Shown: in pieces, positions 35,494 to 47,019 of the stretch
How positions within the stretch are numbered: position 1 is the stretch's first letter
Layout of the letters: each line of letters opens with the position of its first letter
Assembly: GCF_026213295.1 (NCBI RefSeq)
Contig: NC_079422.1
Location: 2,063,573-2,127,572 of the forward strand
DNA: 64,000 bases
Reading direction: 5' to 3'
Origin: Gadus chalcogrammus
Taxonomy: Eukaryota > Chordata > Actinopteri > Gadiformes > Gadidae
Position numbers and translations under genes: made by a program
Notes under the pieces: generated by a model
What the model saw: the letters and a program-made list of their open reading frames with translations, nothing else
Database searches by the model: none
Told to the model about the DNA's origin: nothing

Positions 35494-35721
35494 AGACAGA
35501 GTGACAGAGTCCCTGAAGAGACATCAGCACCCTGTCAGCACCAAGATTCTAAATGCCTCAAAATTCTAAGCAACAGGGTGTTTCACATAGGGGTTGTAAT
35601 ACTCATGAAGTATGAGAAAAAATTATGTGCTAGACAACCCTTTATTTTTGTAAATCAATTCTATGAGGTCAAACAAATTAAATAATGAACAGTAAAAAAG
35701 GGCATAATAGGGCCCCTTTAA

Positions 35722-35879
35722 GTGAATTAGATGAAGAAGAGCTGGTCTGTGAATATTTTCAACTCGATAGGTCCTCTACTGTATCTTCTACTGCATGGGT
35801 GAAATGTGACGGCATTGACTATCACATAGGATCTGCTGTGTGTGTAGATGTTGAGGAAGAAATGCCATTGTTTGGTTAA
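35722..35879 (+). CDS. Orphan acidic C-terminal exon-like ORF (right copy)
   Basis: Mirror of 28,199-28,356 with the same 50 or so residues and stop. Both copies staying open is weak support for a coding past. Confidence 0.35.
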
Positions 35880-36279
35880 ATTGTTTTAATAATCCTAAAA
35901 AAAGAGGCTACACATTTTGTTCTTATTGGGTTAAATTCTGTGTATGTTGAGCATCTCCATGCCTTTCAAGTTGGGAAATTGACCATATGTACATTGTAAA
36001 TCGAGATGATTTGCAGCATCACAAGCCTTTCGACCTGCAGATGTCCTATGGCTGTGACGCATTGTTTTATATTGTACCTGACTGCTGCATTTTGTAAGAT
36101 GGAGTTGCTGCTGAATTTTGTAAGATGAGTCATGGTGCGATTTTGTCAGATGAGATTAAAAAAAGTCTAATATAATGCATTTCTAGTAAGTATTTTTGTT
36201 CAGGTTCATATGGAAAAGACCAACTAACATTTTGTAATATAAAGTAAAAACAACACCTATATTGTCAATTTGACACTGG

Positions 36280-36535
36280 GTGAAATGTTAAAAAATAACA
36301 CTTTTGGAGTTGATATCAAAGGAAATAACAATAAACTGGTGTTTAAAAATAACACTTTTGGAGTTGATAATAAAGGAAAGGTAACAATAAACTGGTGTTT
36401 AAAAATAACACTTTTGGAGTTGATAATAAAGGAAAGATAACAATAAACTGGTGTTTAAAAATAACACTTTTGGAGTTAAATTTAGGGAAAGAAATAACAA
36501 TAAGCTGGAGTAAATGATTCCGGCTTGGTGTTCCT
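36280..36535. repeat. 56-bp tandem repeat (right copy)
   Basis: Units of aaaaataacacttttggagtt with an intervening ggaaaggtaacaataaactgg, same unit count as the left copy. Confidence 0.85.
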
Positions 36536-37423
36536 GAGGAACTCTTAAAGTGTGACATTTTATCACTTTGTTAGTGTTGTAGTTTATTACACTAATGAAA
36601 GTGTCAAATTAACACTTTGTGGTGGTCCCCATATATACACCCTGAAAGTGTTGCATTTAACTCTTTCAGTGTAAAAATGTCGATTTAAAATTTGCTGTGT
36701 AGTGCTGTAGTACTGATGCGAGCTGTGACTTTTTTTGTCTTTCTTTCTTTAATAACCCACAATAGGACATCGTAGTAAACGATTTCTGGGGATGTTGTAT
36801 CTGTCCTGCTGTTTAATGAGGGCTAATTTAACTAACCTTTACAAGATGGTCAAATGTAGATATATAAATGGCCTATAATAATTTTTATAAACTAACTTAC
36901 GATATAAATAAACGATTGTTTCTTTACCCCCAAGCCACACTTGCTGAGTATTTCACCCCGGTGAACAGCTCATCGTTCTCCCCTCAATATAATAAATCGA
37001 GCAGTATGCTGCTGGCTCCCTAAACCAAAACCAAATGTTAGAATTAGTTTTGCTTCACACTACCAAACAAAAGCAGCTTAAATAGCAAAATAACCAAGTT
37101 AACTGTGTAATCAATCCCAACGTCCGTTACGGTCTGAAACCAGGGTCCACAACCTGTGTTCGCGTTGGTCCATTTATCCAACGTTACAGAATAGCAAATT
37201 ATCGATATAATCGCCACAATTTCGGTAAATATAACCATTTTGACCTCATAAATTTGAAACTATAGGGCTTAACGGGTGTTCTTAGTTAACGTTACAGCGT
37301 CACTAACTGTAACGTTACCTTACTTATATTGCCTATTACTTTAATGAAAAAAGTTTTAAGGGCCATTGTTTTTTTAACATTTATATTGTTAAATACTCGA
37401 GTGACTAGAAACCAAATACTTAC

Positions 37424-37466
37424 ATTTAAATGCAGAACTTAAATCGCCATTCTCCGCCATCTCCAT
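37424..37466 (-). CDS. Orphan first-exon-like ORF (right copy of MEMAENGD)
   Basis: Mirror of 26,611-26,653. The ATG is at 37,464-37,466 and the donor follows at 37,423. Confidence 0.25.
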
Positions 37467-37640
37467 TGATTGAGTGCGCAATGAATCTTGGGAGGGAATC
37501 TGTGACGCAATCGGCGTCGACGCATCCTTCGAATGCAACCTTCGAAGGATGCGTCCTATGAATTGGGACATGGGAATGAATGGGTGGCCATTTCCAGTCC
37601 GTGGTCCATCCTTTATTATGTCCATGGTCGGCGCCGCAAT

Positions 37641-38617
37641 TTTCCGTCTCGTAAACGGTCGTTGCCATTTGAAACGGTCGATGCCATTTCCGACCATGTC
37701 CGATTGCGTCCGCTCTCCAATCTTGAATTGATTAGCCTCGTTGCCCAATCAGCATTGAGCTTGACCCGACGTCACTGGCAGAGAGTAGTGAGCTTGGACA
37801 GAAGCATACGGCCGACATCTTTCTTTATTCTGTGTGGAAATAGTAACATAGTTACGCCATTAAATGCTTTTATGGAAACATTTTTAGCGAGAAATGTGCA
37901 TTTTACTTTCATAATGTTCGCTCTGTGAATGTGAAGGATGTTTGGTTTGATAGTTATGACGAAGAGGGAACGCTCCGTTCACTTGCATGGACAGAGTCTC
38001 TGGTTGCTAAGCAACCTCAACGTCTTGGCGGACTATATCTCTGCTGATCAACACTACGAATGCTGGAAACACACCAGACACACCATGTGAAGTTATTTAA
38101 CCCGATTATTGTTATTTATATCCGAGCATATCAGTTTTTATCATGGGTGTCTTTACGGGTCAGTTGCTGTTGGCATCTTACATTCAAAGGCCAACTGTGA
38201 ATAATGTACTTAAGGTAATCATCCTTAAATTTTATTGATGAATAGCTGACAGATGTAAGTTTATTTTATTCAAATATCATCCCTTAAATTCAAATGGTTG
38301 CTAAGCAAAAGAGCCATTATAGCAAAAAGTGTTGCAACTGTCCCAGGTCTCCTCTATTCAATCAATCATTATGTATGACTGGCATAGATAGTTTCATAAT
38401 TACTCACGGCAACTGAGCGGAAAAAAACATTCCACCCTGTGCTGTTTTTAACTGACTCCAATTGACCTGCTGCAGGTCCTGGCTCCTCTATGTCCGCCAT
38501 GCTTTAATTCCGTTCACGAAGCATTCGGAATTCAAGATCGGAGAGCGGACGCAATCGGACATGGTCGGAAATGGCATCGACCGTTTCAAATGGCAACGAC
38601 CGTTTACGAGACGGAAA
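37641..38617. repeat. Inverted repeat pair (right copy)
   Basis: Mirror of 25,460-26,436, with arms at 37,641-37,729 and 38,529-38,617. Confidence 0.8.
38408..38500 (-). CDS. Orphan first-exon-like ORF (right copy of MADIEEPG)
   Basis: Mirror of 25,577-25,669, head to head with the intact cpvl copy. About 700 bp separate the two start codons. Confidence 0.35.
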
Positions 38618-38914
38618 GTCGCGTCGGCGCCGGTGTGGGCTAGTACATCCGGAATAATGGGGGCAGACTTTTTGACGCGCCGCTTCGGCGCCGGAGTATT
38701 TAGGCCTTTACTTTTTATCATCGATTTTTCGTAGCTATGCAAACATAAACAACGAGACATGCGTTGCAGTATGACTACTTTAAACGTAAAGCATAATTCA
38801 TAATAATTTAACACATCATTTGTTTGTTATGTTTTACTTGTACAAAAAATACATTATTCGGTAAACGGGATCAGAACCGTCAAAAATAAAGGGAACATAA
38901 GTGAACATAAAAGT

Positions 38915-39010
38915 TGGTCATGTGACTTAATCGACAGTCCTGGTCATGTGACTAAAGCCACAGTCCTGGTCATGTGACTGAATCCACACTCCTGGTCATG
39001 TGACTGGATC
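38915..39010. repeat. ~27-bp tandem repeat upstream of cpvl (right copy)
   Basis: Four units containing ggtcatgtgact, ending about 195 bp before the cpvl start codon. Confidence 0.85.
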
Positions 39011-39206
39011 CACAGTTGCGACTGAACACGCACATTAATGTGAAGGGAAGAAGAGCTTTAATTGTATTCGATACAATCAGCCTCACGACTGCTGCATGAA
39101 GAGTGCGTTTGATCCGAGTGTTTTTTAATCAAATGTAGCTTCTACATTGTTCCATGTATTAAAGTCTTTGTATTCGATATCCAGAACCCTTTTTTTTTTT
39201 GGCAGA

Positions 39207-42200
39207 ATGCTTAGAGAAACGCTCGTTGTTCTTTTGCTGTGGGCCGTCCTGAAGTCATGTCATTCTCGGGGCTGCTCCGGCTTCTTCTGCCGAAAAAACC
39301 TCCGTGTCAGCAAGAGCCATGAAGGAGCAGACCCTGGTGAACCTCTGTTTCTCACCCCTTATTTGGAAAAGGGTGCTATCGATGAAGGTACGTCATTTAC
39401 ACATTGACAGTCAAGTGAAGGCGATGTAAAAGTAAAAAATAACCATGTAAAGTGATCGCGTCTCTTCTGTGAAGTAGACATCGCCCCGAAAGTTTAAGTC
39501 AGCCATTGTGAAATGCAAGCCACTAGTATGTTTGAATGTGCATCAGCTGATCTTTAATTTCTCCAGCCAGGAAACTGAGTCTGGTAGGACCCTTACCCGG
39601 TGCCAACGTGAAGAGTTATGCTGGGTACCTCACTGTCAACCAGAAGTACAACAGCAATCTCTACTTCTGGTTCTTCCCTGCCAAGGTTCATTGAACATAT
39701 CATAAGCTCCAAGTATACTGTGTACTGGCTCATATAGTTCTCTCCTAAAAAGTGAGGGTGAATGCAAACTTTGTCTAAAATCAAATGTTGAACAAAAACA
39801 GAAAATGAATATGCGAGCTGAGATAAGGGAATGCATGGATCGTGCACATTTGTTCAAAAACCTGCAGGTAAAGAATAACAATGCAATAAATATAGCTGCG
39901 AGCAGCAATGTGGGTGTCAAGCAGGACTCTATAAACCAATTCTGCTGTCAGACGTAATCGGCTAGGCTAGGTGGCTACATGACGACCCTTTCGGTTATCG
40001 GTAATAACGACAGCCGGTGGAATGAACTAGAGCATTATTCGAGTACGCGTCAATAGGTGCGTTTCCATCCCCCTAATTTAATGCAAACTTTGAAGTATCG
40101 AATCAGTAAACGTTGATGGAATCACCAAAATTCGCATCAAAATCCTCTAATTCGCAAAAAAGTTTATCCGCTCGCTTGAGGTGGTTTTTGAGAAATGCGA
40201 AACAGTAAATTCGCAAAATGGGAGATGGAAACACATTTTGCGAATCAGCTGTGACGTAGCGAACTTTGAACACGTGACTGACAGTCTTTCCGATTTCCGC
40301 ATAACGACCGGCCATAGCAACCCTGCCGACATCAACGTGTAACGTCATCACCCTATTCCGCTCCAACCACTTGATGGAAACGCACCTAATTCGAATTACT
40401 TTTTTGCGAACTATCTAAAGATTTGCATCACCTTTTAGATGGAAACGCAGCCAATGTTTACAAAATGGAAAAATGACCCTACCTAGTGGTTAGGGCGCAT
40501 TATCGTCTGCCTGACAGAACAAATGACACGAATACATAGGGGTATTAGGAGCAATATCCCTAACAGACACAATGTTAACAAGCATTCGTTCTTGAGGTTG
40601 TTCATGAAGCATCTAATCCAGTAAGAATTGCAGTTTATATTGTAAGTAGGCGGAATGGCAAATAAAGTCATCGTTGTTTGACGTCTCCCTGAGGTCAAAG
40701 GTCGTCAAATTGTTTGGGTGTCCCCTTCGCGCAGGAGGATAAGTGAGATTTTTGGCAGAGATAATTTTACACCAATGAGGACTTATTTATGAATGAATAC
40801 GTTGATTTGAGGTAATAAATTACTTAAAATATTACATAGTGTCCCTTTAAAGAGTTGCTGAGAACCGGCTTACTTCGCCGTCAAGTTTGATTGGCTGTCA
40901 CGGCCGAACGGTTTTGAATTAGAAAAATGATACCTTGTTTGTGGTTATTGGATGAATGGGTCAAAAGTTATAAACATGAATGCATGTCCAACTTTGACCT
41001 GTTGGTGGCGCTAGAGCTCATGAGCTAGCGACCCCAAATTTGTTAATGGGATCATATAACTGTCCTGAATCAGTGTGCAAAATTTCACAACTTTTGACCA
41101 AGGCGTTCTATGGGCTGCCATAGACTCCCATGGCAGCATAATAATAGGTTGTCTCGCAGCATCGCTGCTTGACACCCAATAATGCAATCCACCTTACTGT
41201 TTTAATTCGGTAGGGAGTGTTGGGTCACATGTTGGGCTTACCCTTCCACACATTGATTAATGGCATATGTTGTATTTTTCATGCTGTGATGTTAAAGTGA
41301 TGTTTGATGCTATGTATGGTTAAAGTTAGTAAGAAAACATCTACTATGAATAGTAACTGTTTTCTTCTTTCATCACTCAGTCACTATAGATTGTATGTTA
41401 TGAGCATTGCTTTATCAAGGATGAATTTGGCGGACTTCAAGATCATTGATATTTATTCTTTTAAATGTACCATTTCTTCATGAGTGATTAGTAGTAGGTT
41501 TAGTTTCAGAACTATTGCAGTTGGTCAACACATTTGTAAATGTGACCGTCAGGTGTATTGCTGTGCTTTCTTTGCAGATGGCTTGATAATTTTATCCCAA
41601 ACTCAATTTCTTGTGTCACTTTAAAAAAGTGTAAGCCTTCATTCATATAGGCTTCATTAATTCGTCTATCCTAATTTATTTATTTGTAATTTGATAATTC
41701 TTGTTGTAGGATAATATTCATTTTTTCGTTTTTTGATGGATTCAATCTTTTGTGAAATTGAAGATAAAGAATGCACTTTCCAAATGTTCCTTTATTGGCT
41801 ATTGTGTCCGCGCTTTGTTGGCCTTGTGAGACCATCCAGATTTCACAAGTTCAAATTCTGGTTTCCTGTGGAGATTGATATTCATTGTAAAACGAGAGCG
41901 AGAGTATCTGGATGGTCTCAAGAGGCCCCTCCTCTGTTGTTTATAGAGTTCAATGTTGAAATGTCTTTTGGTTCATTGGGCTTTCCCACAATACAGAGTG
42001 ACCACCAGGTGGTGATGGATCCTAATTCTGATCTGTACCCCAGGAGCGGCCCGAGACGGCCCCTGTGCTGCTGTGGCTGCAGGGCGGCCCAGGCGGCACC
42101 TCCATGTTTGGGCTCTTCGTAGAACATGGACCCTACCTAGTGAACAAGAATATGACTGGTAAGGATAGGGTTTAGTTACTGTTCACACTTCATGAATTGT

Positions 42201-45200
42201 TTCCTGTTCCAGAAGTGTAATCTATTCTTTGTTCTCAGCGAGTTTCCGTGATTATCCATGGACCTCCAGATACTCTGTTGTTTACATTGATAATCCAGTA
42301 AGTGTGGCTTCTAATGGCTTTATAGAAGCCTTTTATCAAGTAGGTCTATTCCATGCATAGCGTTTTATTTACTATTTTGTATGGTATGTATTCAACCTTC
42401 TCTTTTGGTATACAATATGAGGTTATTGATAATGAATTGCTTTTGGATCAGGTTGGAACAGGGTTCAGTTTTACTGATGACGACAAAGGGTTTGCGCAGA
42501 ACCAAGATGATGTTGGCAGAGATCTGTACAGGTAACAATTACAATTAGGGCATTTAGCAGACGCTTTTATCCAAAGCGACTTACATTGGTTAATACACAC
42601 ATTGCACTGGAGACCATTCTGATCATGTGACCTCACATTCTGTTTTGTCTCACGTTTCAGTCTGGCCCTCTAGCTGCCCACATTGATTTGCTGAAGTCCC
42701 GATGGTAATGGGAGCAAATGAAGGACTGTCGTAGTTAATGATGTACTAGGAGCCAATGAGGGACTGTTGTAGCTAACGATGTAATGGGTGCCAATGAGGG
42801 TCTACGTCGTAGTTAATGATGTAATGGGAGCCAATGAGGGACTAGGTCGTAGTTAATGATGTAATGGGAGCCAATGAGGGTCTACGTCATAGTTAATGAT
42901 GTAATGGGGGCCAATGAGGGACTATACGTCGTCATTGAAGAGGTCAAATCTAAGCCGTGAGCGGTAATAGTGACATTAGGAGAGTCAACACAGCCAAAAG
43001 TACAGTAAGTATATAAATATGCTAACTATTAAACAACAACAGTTTGCACAGCCAAGGGTTTGGTCTCTGATTGGCTGAAGTAGTTTGTCTGTCGAGGCGG
43101 CTAGAGGCCAGGACTGATCTGTGTATCAAAAAAGAAGGTCACACAATCAGGATGTTCTCCAGGCTAAGATAACAATAACACAAACTATTTCTTAAGTTTG
43201 GACAGGTAACATTAGCACGAACTAGTTAATGTGTTTGGACGGGTAACACTGGCTAGTTCTTCTTTTTGGACAGGTAACACTAGCACTAACTATTTCTTGT
43301 GATTGGACGGGTAGCACTAACTAGTTCTTACGTTTGGACGGGTAACACTAGCACCAACTAGTTCTTATCTTTGGACAGGTAGCACTAACTAGTTCCTATG
43401 TTTGGATGGGTAACACTAGCACTAACTAGTTCCCAATGTTTGGACGGCTAACCGTTGATTCTGTTCTGTTCTTCGGTCCAGTGCGTTGACTCAATTCTTT
43501 CAGCTCTTTCCCGAGTACCAGGCTAATGACTTCTATGCTACTGGAGAGGTAAGATTAAAATATTAAGCCAATAATAATATCAGAGATTAACAAGAACAAA
43601 ACGTCAATCCACATTTGAACAACTACGGTAATCAAACAGTGTTTAGACTGAACAAACCCTTGTGCTTTAACCCATCTTAATGTCTTTTCCCTCTCAGTCT
43701 TATGCCGGGAAGTATGTTCCAGCCATTAGTTACTACATCCATAAACACAATCCCATTGCCAAGGTTAAGATTAACCTCAAGGGCATGGCCATCGGGGACG
43801 GCCTCTGTGATCCGGAGCTGGTATGCTGATCATACTTATCATTCACCATATTTAGAAAAGCTCAGCCTCAGTTGTACGAGCAGTGTTGGGAAAGTTCACG
43901 TAGAACGTGAACTAGTTCAAAGTTCAGTTCACACATTTTTAAATGAACTAGTTCAGTTCAACGTTCATAATTCATAATTCTGAACTGAAGTTCACAGTTC
44001 CAAAAATTAACTAGTTCATAGTTCTTTTTTTCAATATATTGCTGTGAGCTATTATTTTATTTCCGGCATTTTGAAAATTGAGCCCCCTTTCTGGTTTGTC
44101 TAGGATGAAATAGAGTATCAAATATCGTGAATCAAGTATCGTAGCGAAATACAGTTTATATCGTGTTTTATTAGAAAAATTTAGCGCATTTTGTAAATCC
44201 CATTGATTTCTGTTGGAAGACTCATGCTCTTTGGCCGGAAACGGAAGAGGGGGATGTTCACGTTTGGTTGTATTATTTTCGCTCGATTCTAGCCCTACTG
44301 TTGGGATGGAGAACCAAGCAAAGTGACTACAACCAAACGTAAACAGCCCCCCTTTCCGTTTCCGGCCAACAAGCAATGATTCAAGGAGGTATTCTAGTCC
44401 GCTAATCGAGCCAGAGAGCTAACGTTATGGATTTTACATATTTATAATTCGAAATTCGTCCCAGCATTTATACCACAGATACTCTAGGGCAGGGGTGCCC
44501 AACCAGTCGATCGCGGTCTACCAGTAGACCGCCGACAGATCCGAAGTCGACCGCGAGGGGTGAAGAATATATATTTTTTATTTATATATATTTTTTTAAA
44601 TAAAATACAATTTGCGCGGGACATATACGCACGGTAGCGCATGCGCTGTCAACAGCAGTTTAAAGCCGTCAACAGTAGTTACGCACTCCTAAACGTTGGC
44701 ATGGCTGAGGAGAAACGAGCTAAGACCTACCATTTTCACCCTGAGTGGGAGGAAGATTATTGATTATTGTTGAGAAAATGCCATGCGCAGACGGAATGAA
44801 ACCCCCACCAAAGTCCGTAGGTTCACGATACAACGCCCCCCCCCCCCCCCCCCCCCCCGCTTGAAGGTAGGTTTGCAATGTTGACACTAGGCTGGTAGAT
44901 CTCGGGAGGTTGGCTACTTGAAAAGTAGATCTTGGGTCAAAAAAGGTTGGGCACCCCTGCTCTAGGGTCTATAGCATATAACCTCTTCGTCTGATTACAA
45001 TTTAATTCATTTTTCACAATTTACAAGCTCTCGTTTTGAAGAATAATCACCGCGCCATTCGTTTCAATGGGAATCGCGACGGTCTATACTTTCAACAAAG
45101 TGTACATATTTATAATTTTAAATTCGTCCCAGCCTTTATACCACAGATACTCTAGGGTCTATAGCATATAACCGCTTTGTCTGATTACAGTTTAATTCAT

Positions 45201-47019
45201 TTTCACAATTTACAAGCTCTCGTTTTGAAGAATAATCACCGCGCCATTCGTTTCAATGGGAATCGCAACGGTCTATACTTTCAACAAAGTGTACATATTT
45301 ATAATTTGAAATTTGTCCCAGCCTTTATACCACAGATACTATAGGGTCCATAGCATATAACAGCTTTTTCTGATTACAGTTTAATGTAACCATAAGCTGA
45401 CAACACCGCAACTGCAAATTAACTACAGGGAGATAACCATGGCAACCGGTCAAACAAATTTTCTTTTGCCGATCATTCTGCGTGCGCATCCGCCATGTTG
45501 ATTGACAAATAATCCCCCTATTGAGGAAGTTAACCGAGTGAGCGTGATGTTCACAGACACCAGAATGAACGAGTTCCGTTCATCAGGCAGTAATACAGTA
45601 CGTTCAGTTTATGTTCGCCCAAAATATGAACAAGTTCATGAACTATCGTTCAATGAACGCGTTCAGGCACAACACTGTACGAGTATGATTGCGTATTTTA
45701 TAAATAACTCAGTAAATACGTTTCTTAGATGGATTGGGCTTTGCTCCTCTCTTGACAGTCTCTCTCTCTTTATGTGTCCTCCCAGATGTTGGGTGGCTAT
45801 GCAGAGTTCCTCTACCAGACAGGGCTGGTGGATGAGCTCCAGAAGCAGTACGTGGAGGAGCAGACCTCCAGAGGCACTCAGCTCATCCAGCAGCAGAAGT
45901 GGCTGGAGGCCTTCAAGGTAGTACCTTGTGTCTGGAATCATTGGTTAATTTTTCGTGGTCAAAAATGTCATTTTGTTGATCCAAAATTATTTCTATGACC
46001 ACATTAGGTGTTTGACAGCTTGCTGAATGGTGACCTGGAGCCCTACCCCTCCTATTTCCAGAATGTAACTGGCTGTACAAACTACTTCAACTACATGTTG
46101 TGTCAGGTACAGGTGTTCCAAAGCCAATCTATGTTCTTCTTATTTTCATGGGGTCAGCACTCTTAATAAGTGTCTCCTCTCTGATGATTGTGTCGCTGCT
46201 GCAGGAGCCCGAGGACCAGGAATACTTCTCCCAGTTTGTTACGCTGCCAAAGGTTCGGCTCTCCATCCACGTGGGGAACCTGAGCTTCCATGATGGCTCT
46301 GAGGTGGAGAAGCACCTGCTGCAAGACGTCATGAAGAGCATCAAACCCTGGCTGGGAGAGCTGATGGACAACTACAGGGTTGGGGCTCCTGTTCATTATT
46401 CACCCATTAGGGAGTCATTAAGAACAGACTGTTTTCAAACTGTAGGTCGGGAGTTGGTTCTCGTTAGTGACCAAGTGGGTCAAGGGATCGCCACAAACGA
46501 TTGAAATACGATTTAAATGAGAATACAGATGGACAGATTACTTTTCTTATTAATTTCGTTGAGACCACTGCTGTATTTGACCTCCATTCCAAACTGTTTT
46601 CCTACCAGGTGTTGATGTACAACGGTCAGCTGGATGTGATAGTCGCCGCCCCGCTGACTCAACGCTTTCTGCCGACGGTCAACTGGACGGGGGCCGCAGA
46701 GTACAGGACGGCCCCTCGGTTCCACTGGAGGCTCCAGCCTGGGGACCGGGAGGTGGCCGGCTATGTGAGACAAGTGGGGGAGTTTTACCAGGTGAGCATA
46801 AGAGGCCGTGATTAGAACTCATGGGACTAGAATTATAGTTTTAATTATTTTGGTGGTTATTTGTGCTAGTTACATTTCTGAATCTGCCAATTAAAAAACG
46901 TTGCTTATTTTGCCACACAGGTGATCATTCGTGGGGGAGGACACATTCTGCCTTATGACCAACCAGAAAGATCCTTTGATATGATTGACAGGTTTTTGTC
47001 CACCAATGGTTGGCACTGA
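39207..47019 (+). CDS. cpvl: cpvl, probable serine carboxypeptidase (complete)
   Basis: Twelve coding exons join in phase to 476 codons, the length of mammalian CPVL: 39,207-39,387, 39,567-39,685, 42,044-42,158, 42,239-42,297, 42,452-42,531, 43,482-43,548, 43,698-43,820, 45,786-45,917, 46,008-46,106, 46,205-46,378, 46,609-46,791 and 46,921-47,019. It is an S10 family serine carboxypeptidase of the secretory or lysosomal route. Residues 1-20 form a signal peptide ([20 protein letters not shown]). LQGGPGG (oxyanion region) is at 113-119. The catalytic triad is Ser208 in GESYAG, split by the exon 6/7 junction, Asp392 in NGQLD and His452 in GGGHILP. NVT at 311 is a likely glycosylation site. An upstream in-frame ATG at 39,147 would bury the signal peptide, so 39,207 is preferred. 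A possible poly(A) signal ATTAAA is at 47,375. Convergent with creb5. Confidence 0.95.
39686..42043. other. cpvl intron 2 (right), repeat-rich
   Basis: Mirror of 21,998-24,363. It includes tatagctgcgagcagcaatg near 39,890, a motif I associate with dispersed fish repeats, and the MITE at 40,055-40,387. Confidence 0.5.
40055..40387. mobile_element. MITE with aggtgcgtttccatc termini (right copy)
   Basis: 333 bp against 323 bp in the left arm. The extra bases are small indels spread through the element. Confidence 0.7.
42545..42592. repeat. SINE/LINE tail-like motif (right copy)
   Basis: catttagcagacgcttttat followed by ccaaagcgacttac, beginning 14 nt after the donor of cpvl exon 5. Confidence 0.6.
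42705..42930. repeat. ~48-bp tandem repeat in cpvl intron 5 (right copy)
   Basis: Units of gtagttaatgatgtaatggg followed by agccaatgaggg(a/t)ct. One unit reads ggactaggtcg where the left has a different base. Confidence 0.8.
43190..43450. repeat. Tandem repeat in cpvl intron 5 (right copy)
   Basis: Units of tttggacgggtaacactagc followed by actaactagttctta, ending about 30 bp before the acceptor of exon 6. Confidence 0.8.
44490..44959. mobile_element. Nested hAT-like MITE (right copy)
   Basis: A perfect 8-bp duplication ctctaggg (44,482-44,489 and 44,960-44,967) flanks caggggtgcccaacc/ggttgggcacccctg termini, which fixes the element ends. Confidence 0.88.
44968..45380. repeat. ~190-bp tandem repeat (right copy)
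   Basis: Two full units follow the nested element, which interrupted a third whose remainder lies at 44,430-44,489. Confidence 0.8.

Larger units (their letters stand above)
43882..45676. mobile_element. hAT-like element in cpvl intron 7 (right copy)
   Basis: Flanked by gtacgagc (43,874-43,881) and gtacgagt (45,677-45,684). It starts 62 bp after the exon 7 donor and ends 109 bp before exon 8, so splice sites are spared. Confidence 0.7.
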
